Below are positions 34,564-43,514 of a stretch of DNA of 64,000 nucleotides, piece by piece. The notes below the pieces were generated by a model, which was not told the DNA's origin, searched no databases, and saw only the letters and a list, made by a program, of their open reading frames with translations. The stretch is from Oscillospiraceae bacterium (lineage in GTDB: Bacteria; Bacillota; Clostridia; Oscillospirales; Ruminococcaceae): positions 62,001 through 126,000 of the forward strand of contig JAFUNR010000004.1 in the NCBI GenBank assembly GCA_017472965.1, given 5' to 3'. The translations under genes and the position numbers were made by a program. Every line of letters begins with the position of its first letter. The stretch's first letter is position 1.

Positions 34564-36222
34564 ATGAAAAAGACATTTGCACTGGTACTTACCGTCATCA
34601 TGCTCTTTACTCTGGCGCTGCCAGCATTTGCAGCGGAACCCACCGTTTCTCTGACCATCGCCGGCGAAAAATCCGGCCACATCTACGAAGCCTATCAGGT
34701 ATTCGATGGCAAGCTGAATGCCTCCGGCGTTATGACCGAGATCACCTGGGGCTCCGGTCTGAAGGATACCGATGCCCTGCTGGCTGCGCTGAAGGCCGAT
34801 ACCGCCACCTTTGGTTCCGACTTTGCCGCAGCGACCAGCGCAGAGGGCGTTGCCAACGCCATGAAGGCATGGGGCGACAAGGGTCCCAAGATCGATGCCT
34901 TCGCCGATCTGCTGAAGAGCTATCTGGTCACTCCCGCCGTCTACACCACCACCAGCAGTACCACTACCTATACCTTTGATGCTCTGGATCCCGGCTATTA
35001 TCTGATCAAGGATCAGGACGGTACCGTTGACGAGAAGAACGACTTCTACACCAAGTTCCTGCTGGATGTCACCACCAGTACCGATGTCGCTGTCAAGGGT
35101 TCTGTGCCCACCGTCAAGAAAGAGGTCTCCACCCAGCTGTCCAGCGGCTACTCCGACAAGATCGCCAATCAGCTGAACAAGGAGCACTACTATCAGTGGA
35201 CCGGCACCATCCCCGATGATATCGCCGACTACGACTGGTACTACTATGAGTTCGTTGACACCCTGTCCGACGGTCTGACCTTCATCGATTTCGAGGAGAT
35301 CTACATTCAGACCAATACCAATAAGATCGAGATCTTCAACGCTGCCGTTGAGGATGATCCCGCCACCCCCGAAGACGAGCGTATCAAGGATCCTGTCAGA
35401 TACCCCGATGTGGTGGATGCAGATGATTCCGACAACAAGATCGGTCTGGTGTGGAACGATCTGAAGGGCGATTACAATGCACTGGCTCCCAATAATACCA
35501 TCGTTGTCCGTTACTCTGCCAAGCTGAATGAGAATGCCGTCATCGGCGGCGCCGGCAACCTGAACGAAGTCGAGCTGATCTTCTCGAACAACCCCCATGA
35601 CGAAGACGATAAGGGCAAGACTCCCCCGATGGACCCCCGCGTCTACAGCTTTGCTCTGGAAGTTGTCAAGAGAGCCGATTCCGAGACCGGCGAGGTCCTG
35701 AAGGGCGCCAAGTTCATCCTGTATCACAACCACACCGTTGAGACTACCCCCGGCTCCGGCTCTTATGTGAATGTTCCCGTGTATGCCAAGGTCACCGACG
35801 GCAAGATTTTGGAGTGGGTCGAGGACGAAGACGATGCCACCGTTCTGACCACCGATGCCAGCGGCAAGATCAATGTGGCCGGCCTGACCGTCAAGATTAC
35901 CTATTACCTGAAGGAGATCGAGGCGCCCGACGGCTACAACAAGCTGACCCGCGATGTGGCTGTCATCATCGACAGCTTTGAGACCAGCGCCACCAACTAC
36001 AAGGTCAGCAAGATCACCTATAACGTGGATAACAGCCAGAAGACCTCCACCGGCGCCACTGCCGAGGCCGGCACTGTTGTTGCCACCGTGATCAACCGCG
36101 CCGGTACCACCCTGCCCTCCACCGGCGGTATTGGTACCACTCTGTTTTACATCGCCGGCGGCCTGATGGTTGCTGTCGCTGTGGTTCTGCTGGTCACCAA
36201 GAAGCGCATGAATTCTCAGTAA
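34564..36222 (+). CDS. Major pilin, SpaA type, LPSTG-anchored
   Basis: The 552-residue shaft pilin has a signal peptide (MKKTFALVLTVIML..., cleavage near AFAA, residue 23-24), a first beta domain with DALDPGYYLIKD, a pilin-motif-like Lys in GSVPTVKKEV (about residue 185) for polymer bonds, later Cna-B domains, and the E-box KEIEAPDGYN. Sortase signal LPSTG begins at residue 517, followed by a membrane helix and KKRMNSQ. Codon bias is as strong as in pckA and rhaA, suggesting high expression. The strong AAAGGAGAG site and the hairpin after the gene fit more pilin than sortase. Confidence 0.92.
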   Translation: MKKTFALVLTVIMLFTLALPAFAAEPTVSLTIAGEKSGHIYEAYQVFDGKLNASGVMTEITWGSGLKDTDALLAALKADTATFGSDFAAATSAEGVANAMKAWGDKGPKIDAFADLLKSYLVTPAVYTTTSSTTTYTFDALDPGYYLIKDQDGTVDEKNDFYTKFLLDVTTSTDVAVKGSVPTVKKEVSTQLSSGYSDKIANQLNKEHYYQWTGTIPDDIADYDWYYYEFVDTLSDGLTFIDFEEIYIQTNTNKIEIFNAAVEDDPATPEDERIKDPVRYPDVVDADDSDNKIGLVWNDLKGDYNALAPNNTIVVRYSAKLNENAVIGGAGNLNEVELIFSNNPHDEDDKGKTPPMDPRVYSFALEVVKRADSETGEVLKGAKFILYHNHTVETTPGSGSYVNVPVYAKVTDGKILEWVEDEDDATVLTTDASGKINVAGLTVKITYYLKEIEAPDGYNKLTRDVAVIIDSFETSATNYKVSKITYNVDNSQKTSTGATAEAGTVVATVINRAGTTLPSTGGIGTTLFYIAGGLMVAVAVVLLVTKKRMNSQ

Positions 36223-36261
36223 TACATAAACAAGCAAAACCAAGACTGTATCAATGCTGTA

Positions 36262-36293
36262 TGCAGGGGGAGGGGCTTCCTCCTCCCCCTGCA
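36262..36293 (+). other. Stable stem-loop between major pilin and sortase genes
   Basis: TGCAGGGGGAGG (36262-36273) pairs perfectly with CCTCCCCCTGCA (36282-36293), loop of 8. No T run follows, so it is likely a processing or stability element rather than a full terminator. The sortase ribosome site lies just after it. Confidence 0.65.
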
Positions 36294-36315
36294 CAGCACC
36301 AAGGAGAATCCTTTA

Positions 36316-37155
36316 ATGAAAAAAAGAAGTTTTTCCACGGTATTACTGCTTCTGGTTTTGATTACAGGATTGTCCTTGCTGCTGTATCCCAGCTTCAGTG
36401 AATACTGGAACTCGCTGCATCAGTCCGAAGTCGTAGCCAGCTATCTGGAAACCGTTTCTCACATTGATGACGATCAGTATAAAGAGCTGTGGGATTCGGC
36501 CCGTGCCTACAACGAATCGCTGCTGGAACGGGACAATGTCTTTCTTTTGAACGAAGAACAGAAGGCGGCGTATAATTCACAGCTGAATATCGGCGGCAAC
36601 GGCGTGATCGGCTATGTGGATATTCCCAGTATCAATGTGTTTCTGCCCATCTACCATGGTACGGACGAAACGGTTCTTCAGTTTGCTGTGGGCCATCTGG
36701 ATTGGACCAGCCTGCCCACCGGCGGCGAAAGTACCCACTGCGTTATTTCCGGCCACCGTGGGCTGCCCTCGGCCAAGCTGTTCACCGATATCGATCAGCT
36801 GGCAGTGGGAGATTATTTTATGCTGAATGTTCTGGATGAGGTGCTTACCTATGAGGTGGATCAGATCCGCATCGTGCTGCCCGCCGAAACGGACGATCTG
36901 CTGATCAAGCAGGGCAAGGATTACTGCACACTGGTCACCTGTACCCCTTACGGTGTCAACAGTCACCGGATGCTGGTACGCGGTCACCGGGTGGATAATC
37001 TGGAACAGGCACAGGTCGTCCGTGTGACAGCCGATGCGGTCATCGTCGAAAAGATGGTGGTGATCCCCATCATTCTGGCGCTGATCCTGCTGGTGATGCT
37101 GGTTTTCCTGCTTATCACCACTTCCGGAAGGAAAAAGAGGAGGAAAGAGCAATGA
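36316..37155 (+). CDS. Class C pilin-polymerising sortase
   Basis: The 279-residue enzyme links pilin subunits through the LPxTG Thr and a pilin Lys. It has an N-terminal helix (about 8-25), catalytic His147 in VISGHRGLP, Cys209 in TLVTCTPYG and Arg218 in NSHRML, and a C-terminal membrane helix (about 249-270) with a basic tail, as in class C sortases. The usual N-terminal lid motif (DPW/DPF) is not apparent in the expected region (residues about 60-90). AAGGAG precedes ATG. Its stop overlaps the minor pilin start by 4 bases. Confidence 0.9.
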   Translation: MKKRSFSTVLLLLVLITGLSLLLYPSFSEYWNSLHQSEVVASYLETVSHIDDDQYKELWDSARAYNESLLERDNVFLLNEEQKAAYNSQLNIGGNGVIGYVDIPSINVFLPIYHGTDETVLQFAVGHLDWTSLPTGGESTHCVISGHRGLPSAKLFTDIDQLAVGDYFMLNVLDEVLTYEVDQIRIVLPAETDDLLIKQGKDYCTLVTCTPYGVNSHRMLVRGHRVDNLEQAQVVRVTADAVIVEKMVVIPIILALILLVMLVFLLITTSGRKKRRKEQ

Positions 37156-37808
37156 AAAGACGGATGCTTGCGGTGCTGTGCGCATTTGTTTTACTATGTA
37201 CTGTGACTGCGACCGCCCACGCGGCGGTGGAAGCCATTGATTTCAGCCGCAAGGGCACCATCTCTCTTGCTATGAACTATAAGGGAACTCCGGTGCCGGG
37301 CGGCAGTATGACAGCCTATCGTGTGGCCTATGCCGCCAAGGTGGATACCGGTTACGCGCTGATCTATCTTGCGGAATATGAGTCCAGCACCTACGGCCTG
37401 GATCACTTCAATGAGCCGGGAATGGCGCAGGAGCTTGCCGAAATCACAAACGAAAAAGGCGTTGCCGGCACTAAAAAGACCATTGATGGTACCGGCAAAG
37501 TTGTGTTTGATAATCTGGAACTGGGCTTGTACCTGATGGTGCAGGAGGATCGCGCACCCGGTTATCATGTGGTGGAGCCGTTCCTCGTAACGGTGCCCGG
37601 ATGTGATAACGAAGGTCATTATTATTACGAAGTGGATGGTTCGCCCAAGCTGGCACTGGAGCCGAAGCCGGAAACCCCGCCGCCGCCCGAGCTGCCGGAT
37701 ACCGGCCAGATCAACTGGCCTGTTCCGGTGTTGAGTACAGCGGGAGCAGCATTGTTCTGCGGTGGCTGGCTGCTTCGCAGAAGCGGAAAGAAAAAGCATG
37801 AAGATTAA
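37152..37808 (+). CDS. Minor (basal/anchor) pilin, LPDTG-anchored
   Basis: A 218-residue secreted protein with a signal peptide (cleavage near AHAAVE, residues 23-25), one beta-rich pilin domain with NLELGLYLMVQEDRAPGY (E-box-like), and a Pro-rich linker before LPDTG near residue 186. A membrane helix and KKKHED tail follow. Its place between the two sortases and its small size fit a base pilin that anchors the fibre to the wall. It overlaps the upstream sortase gene (ATGA) and the downstream sortase gene by 11 bases, so the three are translationally coupled. Confidence 0.88.
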   Translation: MKRRMLAVLCAFVLLCTVTATAHAAVEAIDFSRKGTISLAMNYKGTPVPGGSMTAYRVAYAAKVDTGYALIYLAEYESSTYGLDHFNEPGMAQELAEITNEKGVAGTKKTIDGTGKVVFDNLELGLYLMVQEDRAPGYHVVEPFLVTVPGCDNEGHYYYEVDGSPKLALEPKPETPPPPELPDTGQINWPVPVLSTAGAALFCGGWLLRRSGKKKHED

Positions 37809-38412
37809 GTTTGGGACATTGCTGATGGTATTGGGTTCAGTGCTGCTTGCGGCAGCACTGGCCCTTTTCCTGTTCAACCGGCACCAGCAGCAGCAGGCAT
37901 CCCGTTCGGTGGAGGAACTGATGCCGCAGATGGCCGAGATCATTCAGGAACGAAAAGCAGCGCCTGTACCCGCTCCGCAGCAGCCGGAACAGTCTGCTGA
38001 ACCGGAAGAACCGCAGATGACAGTGGTGGAGATCGACGGCCACGGCTATATCGGTTTTGTGGGGATCCCCGCGCTGGAGCTGGAGCTGCCGGTCCTGGCG
38101 CAGTGGAGCGATGCACTTTTGAAAATTTCACCCTGTCTGTTCACCGGTTCGGTATACAGCGGAGACATGGTGATCATGGCGCACAACTACACAAAGCATT
38201 TCGGCCGGCTTTATCAGCTGCGTGCAGGTGATACCGTCACCTTCACCGATATGGATGGCATCACCCGCTATTACGAGGTAGCAGCGCTGGATGTGCTGGG
38301 CCCCTACGATGTGGAGGAGATGACAGCGGGCGAATACGCGCTGACGCTCTTCACCTGTACTTACGGCGGTGAAAACCGCGTTACGGTGCGGTGCGATATT
38401 GCAGCCGGCTGA
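37798..38412 (+). CDS. Second sortase of the pilus operon (class B/D-like)
   Basis: A 204-residue sortase with an N-terminal helix (about 5-27), a Pro/Glu-rich spacer, and the sortase barrel with His129 in IMAHNYTKHFGRL, Cys187 in TLFTCTYGGENR and Arg194. It lacks the C-terminal helix of the class C enzyme. The MAHNY..HFG motif resembles class D/related Clostridial sortases. It may attach the finished pilus to peptidoglycan or process the base pilin. The start at 37798 overlaps the minor pilin gene by 11 bases. A terminator at 38441-38471 closes the operon. Confidence 0.85.
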   Translation: MKIKFGTLLMVLGSVLLAAALALFLFNRHQQQQASRSVEELMPQMAEIIQERKAAPVPAPQQPEQSAEPEEPQMTVVEIDGHGYIGFVGIPALELELPVLAQWSDALLKISPCLFTGSVYSGDMVIMAHNYTKHFGRLYQLRAGDTVTFTDMDGITRYYEVAALDVLGPYDVEEMTAGEYALTLFTCTYGGENRVTVRCDIAAG

Positions 38413-38440
38413 CAGGCTTTGCAACACAGAAATATCACAG

Positions 38441-38471
38441 ACAGCGATGGGAACGGCCATCGCTGTTTTTG
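38441..38471 (+). terminator. Terminator of the pilus operon
   Basis: ACAGCGATGG (38441-38450) pairs with CCATCGCTGT (38457-38466), followed by TTTTG. Confidence 0.9.
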
Positions 38472-38500
38472 TTGACAAAAAAGACTGCATGTGGCAAAAT
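38472..38500 (+). promoter_or_regulatory. Probable promoter of the giant membrane protein gene
   Basis: TTGACA (38472-38477) is perfect; 17 bp further CAAAAT (38495-38500) is a partial -10. It begins right after the pilus terminator. Confidence 0.5.
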
Positions 38501-38547
38501 TATATAGATAGGGTGGATCCGTGCGGTCTGCAAAGAAAGGAAAAAGG

Positions 38548-41500
38548 ATGAAAACGATGACTGCTTTGAAGAAATGCAAAAGTCTGTTTTTGTGGGATGG
38601 CTGTGTGTTCTGGCCTGCGATTTATATCATGGCTCGCAGTCTGTACTGGTACGAGCCGTGGCACGATGTACCGATCGAAAGCTTTGACCGTTCGATCGGT
38701 CAGGCTACGCTGGCGGATCAGCTGATCTCCGGCCGCACCGGGAATGCCATGCTGACCCTGCTTGTCTGGGTACCGCTGCTGCTGGTGCTTGGCTGGCTGG
38801 TTGCTTCTCTGTGCTTCGGCCCGGGACGGCGCTATGAGCAGCGGCGGGAATTTGCCGGCTGGCTCAGTGCTTTTTCCGGCATCGGCATGATCGGCATGAC
38901 GGTGGATTATCTGTACCAGTTCGGTACTGCGGATGATATCTGGATGCGTGAGGCGCAGGCAGTGCCGCTGGCCATTGTGCTTTGCTCGCTGATCTGGTGT
39001 CTGTTCCTGCGTTTTGCGCCGGATGAGATGTCCTGTATGTATTCCGACAGCGTCAAGCAGTATTTGCTGTGCGGTATGATGCTGGGCTTTCCTGTACATA
39101 TGCTGGCCCGTTTCCAGAATTACACGGCGGTGGTGTGCGGTGTGTGCACCATCGCTGCGCTGATCCTTTGTATCGCTATGTCCCGTTTCAAGCCGGATCT
39201 CATCGGGCAGTATGTGCGTACCTATGCAGGCATTCCGCTGCTGCTGATGCTGCCTGCCATGCTGCTGTATCTGGAGATCGGCAATATTCTGAATCAGTAT
39301 AACATTTTCGTGGGCAAAAATCACGGCCCGCTGGTGCTGATCGCCGTGGCCTGTATGATCGCCAGCGCGGTGATCGGTGGTGTGATGCGCGGCCGTCTGC
39401 AGACACGCTATGCCGAAAACATTGCTTTCAACAGGAAGCTGGATCTGACGGTGAAGGATTGGCGCGATGTCTGGTATCCTGTTATTCTGGTCAGTCTGGC
39501 GCTGCTGGCCGGCTACAATGAGCTGCAGACCTATGTGGGCAGTGATTTCTTCGAGCGCGCCAACAGTGCCGTCAGTATCAGCGGTTTTCTGAATTTCGGT
39601 CAGATCCCCGCGGTGGAGACCCACGGCGCACACATGGGTATCGATTACTTCGGCGGTATTTTCTGGGGTCTAGTCAACGGAGACCCGCTGGCGGCCAGTT
39701 TTATGAAGTATAACGGCATCCCGATGGCGCTGACCATTCTGGTGTTCTATTATCTGCTGCGCCGCTGTATCGGTGCGGATGCCGCGCTGGTCGCTTCTAT
39801 GGTGCTGCCTGTGATCAACACCAGCCACAGCGCAGGCGACTGGTTTGCCCATATCGCCTATCTGCCGGTGGTGGTGCTGCCCTGGGTCATCGAAAAGCCT
39901 TCCTTCCGCCGGTATGCCCTGTTCTGGGGCTCTGCGGCATTCTCGGTATTGTACCGCGGCGATATCGGCCTTGCACTGGGCGTGGGCGCGGTATTGGTGA
40001 TGACGGCATTCGTCCTGCTGCAGAAAAGCCTTGCAGCCATCAAAAAGTATCTGCTCAGCTTTGCCTGTGTGGGCGGCGGTCTGGCCGCTGTGCTGGTGGT
40101 GCTGTGCCTGATCCGCGGCATTAACCCCGTCTCCCGTCTGTGGGAATTTCTGGAAATGATGGCCGGTTCCAACCAGAACTGGGCGTATAACAGCATCGGT
40201 ATTCCCGGTTCGTCCGCGATGGCGTGGACCTATTTTGTCACTCCGCTGCTGCTTCTGGCGCTGACGGTCACCTGTATTCTGCGCCTGGTTCGCAGGCAGA
40301 CAGCCCTGCGCAGTGAGCACTGGCTGTTCTTTGTGTTCACCGCCGGCTATTATATGAATTTCCCCCGCACGCTGGTGCGTCACTCTCTGCTGGAGAATGT
40401 CCCCGTCTACTGCCTTGCCATGGGTATGTGGGCGCTGGCGCTGGGTGTGTGGCTGCTGTGGCGCGACCGCGACCCCGAGCATCGACCCGGCGGTACAGTG
40501 CTGCCTGCCGCCATGATGCTTTCCCTGCTTATCACTGCAGTTTGCTTCAATGCGCAGCTGCTGGGTTCTACCACACTGTACACCATGGCTCACAACAAGC
40601 TGCAGGGCGGCGAGATCGTTTTCCCGCAGCTGGTGGATTATGCCGGCAACCCTAACCGGCAGCTTCGTGTCCGGGAAAAGGTCAGCCGTGTGGTGCTTCC
40701 CGCTGAGATGAAGAGTACGGCCAACAGTCTGGAAAGAGTATTGGATGAGATCCTGAAAGAGGATGAGACCTGGGTGGATTTCACCAACCAGAGCACGCTG
40801 TATGCGCTGCTGCAGCGCCGCAGTCCGGTCTATGTCAACCAGAGCCCGGGTATGCTCTCCGGTGACTATACGCAGAAATGCTTTGTGGAGCAGGTCGAAA
40901 AGCAGAAGGATAAGGTTCCTGTGGCACTGCTGCCGCAAACAGCCATGGCGCTGGGCTTCTCGATGGATGGTGTCAACACCAGCCTGCGCTATTACCGTGT
41001 GGCGGAGTATATTTTCAATAACTATGTCCCGTACAAGACGGTGGATAAATTTGCCATCTGGGTGCGCCCCGAGCGTCTTGCCGAGCTGCGGCCTGCGGAG
41101 AGCGAAGAGGGCGGTACGGAATCGAACCGCATGGATCTGAACAATCAGAGCTTCCGGGTGTCCAACGCCGAAATGGTGATGGATGAAAGCGGTATCAGCA
41201 TCCGTGCCGACGGCGGCGATCCCATCATCGACAATTTCCAGTCGCTGCTGACCGGCAACGGCCTTAAGAGCGGCCAGGCCACCGTCACGATTTATTACAC
41301 CTCGGATACGGCAGGCGATCTGCAGCTGTTCTACGCAGAGCCGGCCCGCAATTATGAAGAGAAAAATTCCATCCGTGTGCCGGTACAGGAGACCGGCGAC
41401 AGTGAAAACGCCGTGCAGCTGGTCTTTGAGTGGAACAACACCAAGCGGCTGCGGCTGGATACGCCCGCTCATTCCAATTTCACCATCACCGGTATTTCCA

Positions 41501-41937
41501 CCGATTCCGAGGTCATCACCACCGGCGGTTACGGCTACGGCTCCATGAGCGAATCCCATACCTATCAGCTGGGCGCGGTGGCACGGCTGTGGGGTGAACA
41601 GGATGAGCAGAAGGCATGGCTGAATCCGCAGCTGGCAAAGCTGCAGCGGGTAAGCGGCCTGACCTACGCCGTTCCCGAGGAGCTGACCGGCGGCGAAAAC
41701 GGCCGCTATATCAAGCTGGTCATCAAGGCTGCGACAGAAGGTTCTGCATCGCTTTCGCTGGCGCGTACCGGCGATAGGGCGGTGACATACGCCACCTTTG
41801 TGTTTGATGTTGCAGAGGGGACCCACACCTATCTGATCCGCGTCAGCTGCGACAGCTACTGGTACTCCGGCATGGTGAACGCCGTCAATTATGCCGGTCC
41901 GGCTCTGCAGAGCATTTCCATCCTTGAGGGCGACTGA
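38548..41937 (+). CDS. Giant polytopic membrane protein, possibly GT-C type glycosyltransferase
   Basis: A 1129-residue protein. Residues about 20-680 contain roughly 14 hydrophobic segments; the C-terminal ~440 residues are soluble and beta-rich with no membrane anchor at the end. A loop HMGIDYFGGIFWGLVNGD follows one helix and resembles the acidic first loop of some GT-C enzymes, but no GT-C motif is firm. AAAGG lies 7 bases before the ATG at 38548. I do not recognise a named family. The large outward domain suggests work on lipid-linked sugars or surface polymers. A GNAT acetyltransferase follows 3 bases after its stop. Confidence 0.65.
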   Translation: MKTMTALKKCKSLFLWDGCVFWPAIYIMARSLYWYEPWHDVPIESFDRSIGQATLADQLISGRTGNAMLTLLVWVPLLLVLGWLVASLCFGPGRRYEQRREFAGWLSAFSGIGMIGMTVDYLYQFGTADDIWMREAQAVPLAIVLCSLIWCLFLRFAPDEMSCMYSDSVKQYLLCGMMLGFPVHMLARFQNYTAVVCGVCTIAALILCIAMSRFKPDLIGQYVRTYAGIPLLLMLPAMLLYLEIGNILNQYNIFVGKNHGPLVLIAVACMIASAVIGGVMRGRLQTRYAENIAFNRKLDLTVKDWRDVWYPVILVSLALLAGYNELQTYVGSDFFERANSAVSISGFLNFGQIPAVETHGAHMGIDYFGGIFWGLVNGDPLAASFMKYNGIPMALTILVFYYLLRRCIGADAALVASMVLPVINTSHSAGDWFAHIAYLPVVVLPWVIEKPSFRRYALFWGSAAFSVLYRGDIGLALGVGAVLVMTAFVLLQKSLAAIKKYLLSFACVGGGLAAVLVVLCLIRGINPVSRLWEFLEMMAGSNQNWAYNSIGIPGSSAMAWTYFVTPLLLLALTVTCILRLVRRQTALRSEHWLFFVFTAGYYMNFPRTLVRHSLLENVPVYCLAMGMWALALGVWLLWRDRDPEHRPGGTVLPAAMMLSLLITAVCFNAQLLGSTTLYTMAHNKLQGGEIVFPQLVDYAGNPNRQLRVREKVSRVVLPAEMKSTANSLERVLDEILKEDETWVDFTNQSTLYALLQRRSPVYVNQSPGMLSGDYTQKCFVEQVEKQKDKVPVALLPQTAMALGFSMDGVNTSLRYYRVAEYIFNNYVPYKTVDKFAIWVRPERLAELRPAESEEGGTESNRMDLNNQSFRVSNAEMVMDESGISIRADGGDPIIDNFQSLLTGNGLKSGQATVTIYYTSDTAGDLQLFYAEPARNYEEKNSIRVPVQETGDSENAVQLVFEWNNTKRLRLDTPAHSNFTITGISTDSEVITTGGYGYGSMSESHTYQLGAVARLWGEQDEQKAWLNPQLAKLQRVSGLTYAVPEELTGGENGRYIKLVIKAATEGSASLSLARTGDRAVTYATFVFDVAEGTHTYLIRVSCDSYWYSGMVNAVNYAGPALQSISILEGD

Positions 41938-41940
41938 TCC

Positions 41941-42414
41941 ATGATGCATGACTCCTTGAAACAGCTCCGGCTGGTCCCGCTGCGGGAGCAGCCGGCCCTG
42001 CTGGAAACGGCGGTGGTGTGGTTTTCCTCCAAATGGGGCATTCCCGCCGCAGCCTACCGGGAAAGTATGACTGCCTGCCTTGCGGGCGGTGTGATCCCGC
42101 AGTGGTATATGCTGCTGGATGAACAGGATGCTATCGTCGGCGGCGCGGGCGTCATCGAAAACGATTTTCATGACCGTCCCGATCTTGCGCCTAACCTGTG
42201 CGCCGTGTTTGTGGAGCCTGCATGGCGCTGCCGCGGCTGTGCCGGCTGGTTATTGAATGCCATCCGCGCCGATATGGCATCACGGGGCGTGCATACGCTG
42301 TATCTGGTCACCGACCACACCGCGTTTTACGAACGGTACGGCTGGCGGTTTCTGACCGTGGTAAACGGCGATGACGGCAGCCCCACCCGGCTGTATACGG
42401 CATATACTCCTTGA
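41941..42414 (+). CDS. GNAT family N-acetyltransferase
   Basis: A 157-residue acetyltransferase with the acetyl-CoA region NLCAVFVEPAWRCRGCAGWLLNAI (conserved R/Q-x-x-G-x-G/A replaced by RCRGCAG) and TDHTAFYERYGWRFL at the C-terminal part, typical of GNATs. It is joined to the giant membrane protein gene with a 3-base gap. Substrate unknown. Confidence 0.8.
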   Translation: MMHDSLKQLRLVPLREQPALLETAVVWFSSKWGIPAAAYRESMTACLAGGVIPQWYMLLDEQDAIVGGAGVIENDFHDRPDLAPNLCAVFVEPAWRCRGCAGWLLNAIRADMASRGVHTLYLVTDHTAFYERYGWRFLTVVNGDDGSPTRLYTAYTP

Positions 42415-42420
42415 TAAATC

Positions 42421-42467
42421 AAAAAACACATCCGGCAGGGCAGCGTGCCTTGCCGGATGTGTTTTTT
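42421..42467. terminator. Bidirectional terminator
   Basis: A 17-bp perfect stem (42421-42437 with 42451-42467), A-rich on one side and T-rich on the other, lies between convergent genes. Confidence 0.9.
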
Positions 42468-42509
42468 GCATATCAGTTTTTTTGAAACAGAATCCGGAAA
42501 ATTCCGGGG

Positions 42510-43496
42510 TCATTCCTCATCTGCTTCGCCGCTGTTCAGCGCCAGCACCAGAGCGGCCAGCTTTTCGGCATCCTCATACACCGTCAGTCCGGTGGAAAGC
42601 CCCCGCAGCTTTGCTGCGCCGCGCAGACCTTTCATGTAAAAAGCGGCCTGCCCGCGCATCTGGCGCATGGCGTTCACTTCGCCTTTTTCCTCGCACATGG
42701 CCTTTGCCTGTGCGCACAGCAGCGCCATGCGCTGCTCCAGCGATGGGGCAGGGGGCAGCGGCAGTCCACGGACGGCGGCATCGATCTCGGCAAAAAGCCA
42801 CGGGTTGCCCATGGCGCCCCGGCCCACCAATACGCCGGCACAGCCGGTGGCGTGCATCAGGGCAAGGGCATCCTGCGCCGTGTGGATGTCGCCGTTGCCC
42901 AGCACCGGCACATTTACCGCCTGTACTACGCGGGCGATCTGCTCAGGGTAAATGGGCGGGGTGTACTGCTGATCCCGGCTGCGGCCGTGCACTGCCACCA
43001 GCTGTGCGCCCGCCTGTACACAGGCTTGCGCTACCTCGGGGGCATTCAGATGTCCGGTATCGTAGCCGGTGCGCATTTTGACGGTGACGGGCAGTCCGGC
43101 TTTGACAATGCTTTCCACCAGTCTGCCGCACAGATCGGGGGTGCGCATCAGGGCGCTGCCTGCGCCGTTGCCCGCGATTTTCGGGGCGGGACAGCCCAGA
43201 TTCAGATCCAGAAAATCAGGATGAAAGGCCTCTGCCACCAGTGCGGCAGCCTCGGCCATAACATCCGGTTCACTGCCGAAAAGCTGAATGCCGTACAGTC
43301 CGCTGCCGGCGGTGTGGGTGCAAAGTGTGCGGGATTTTTCATCCCCCATTACCAGCGCTTTGGCACTGACCATTTCGCTGACAGTAAAGGCCGCGCCGTG
43401 GCTGTCGGCGATGCGCCGCATGGCAAGATCCGTCAGCCCGGCCATGGGGGCAAGGCCTGCGCCGTGCAGGGTACGCCCTGCCAGTTGATAACTCAT
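42510..43496 (-). CDS. dus: tRNA-dihydrouridine synthase
   Basis: The 328-residue flavoenzyme reduces uridines in tRNA. FMN-barrel motifs are APMAGLTDLAMRRI at the start, DLNLGCPAPKIAGNGAGSAL with the catalytic Cys, VKMRTGYD, AVHGRSRDQQY, LGNGDI and GVLVGRGAMGNPWLF. It fits the DusB group. It is the last gene of a minus-strand operon, 18 bp after the ThrE-like subunit stop. Confidence 0.93.
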   Translation of the reverse strand: MSYQLAGRTLHGAGLAPMAGLTDLAMRRIADSHGAAFTVSEMVSAKALVMGDEKSRTLCTHTAGSGLYGIQLFGSEPDVMAEAAALVAEAFHPDFLDLNLGCPAPKIAGNGAGSALMRTPDLCGRLVESIVKAGLPVTVKMRTGYDTGHLNAPEVAQACVQAGAQLVAVHGRSRDQQYTPPIYPEQIARVVQAVNVPVLGNGDIHTAQDALALMHATGCAGVLVGRGAMGNPWLFAEIDAAVRGLPLPPAPSLEQRMALLCAQAKAMCEEKGEVNAMRQMRGQAAFYMKGLRGAAKLRGLSTGLTVYEDAEKLAALVLALNSGEADEE

Positions 43497-43514
43497 TCGG
43501 TAAACCTCGCTGTA

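Noticed and set aside
34531-36294. Open frame of 587 codons antisense to the major pilin
   Set aside because: Ile/Val/Gly-rich repeat-like text produced by the strong codon bias of the pilin; no start signals.
39670-42171. Open frame of 833 codons antisense to the giant membrane protein
   Set aside because: Gln/His/Arg-rich translation with no domain; shadow frame.
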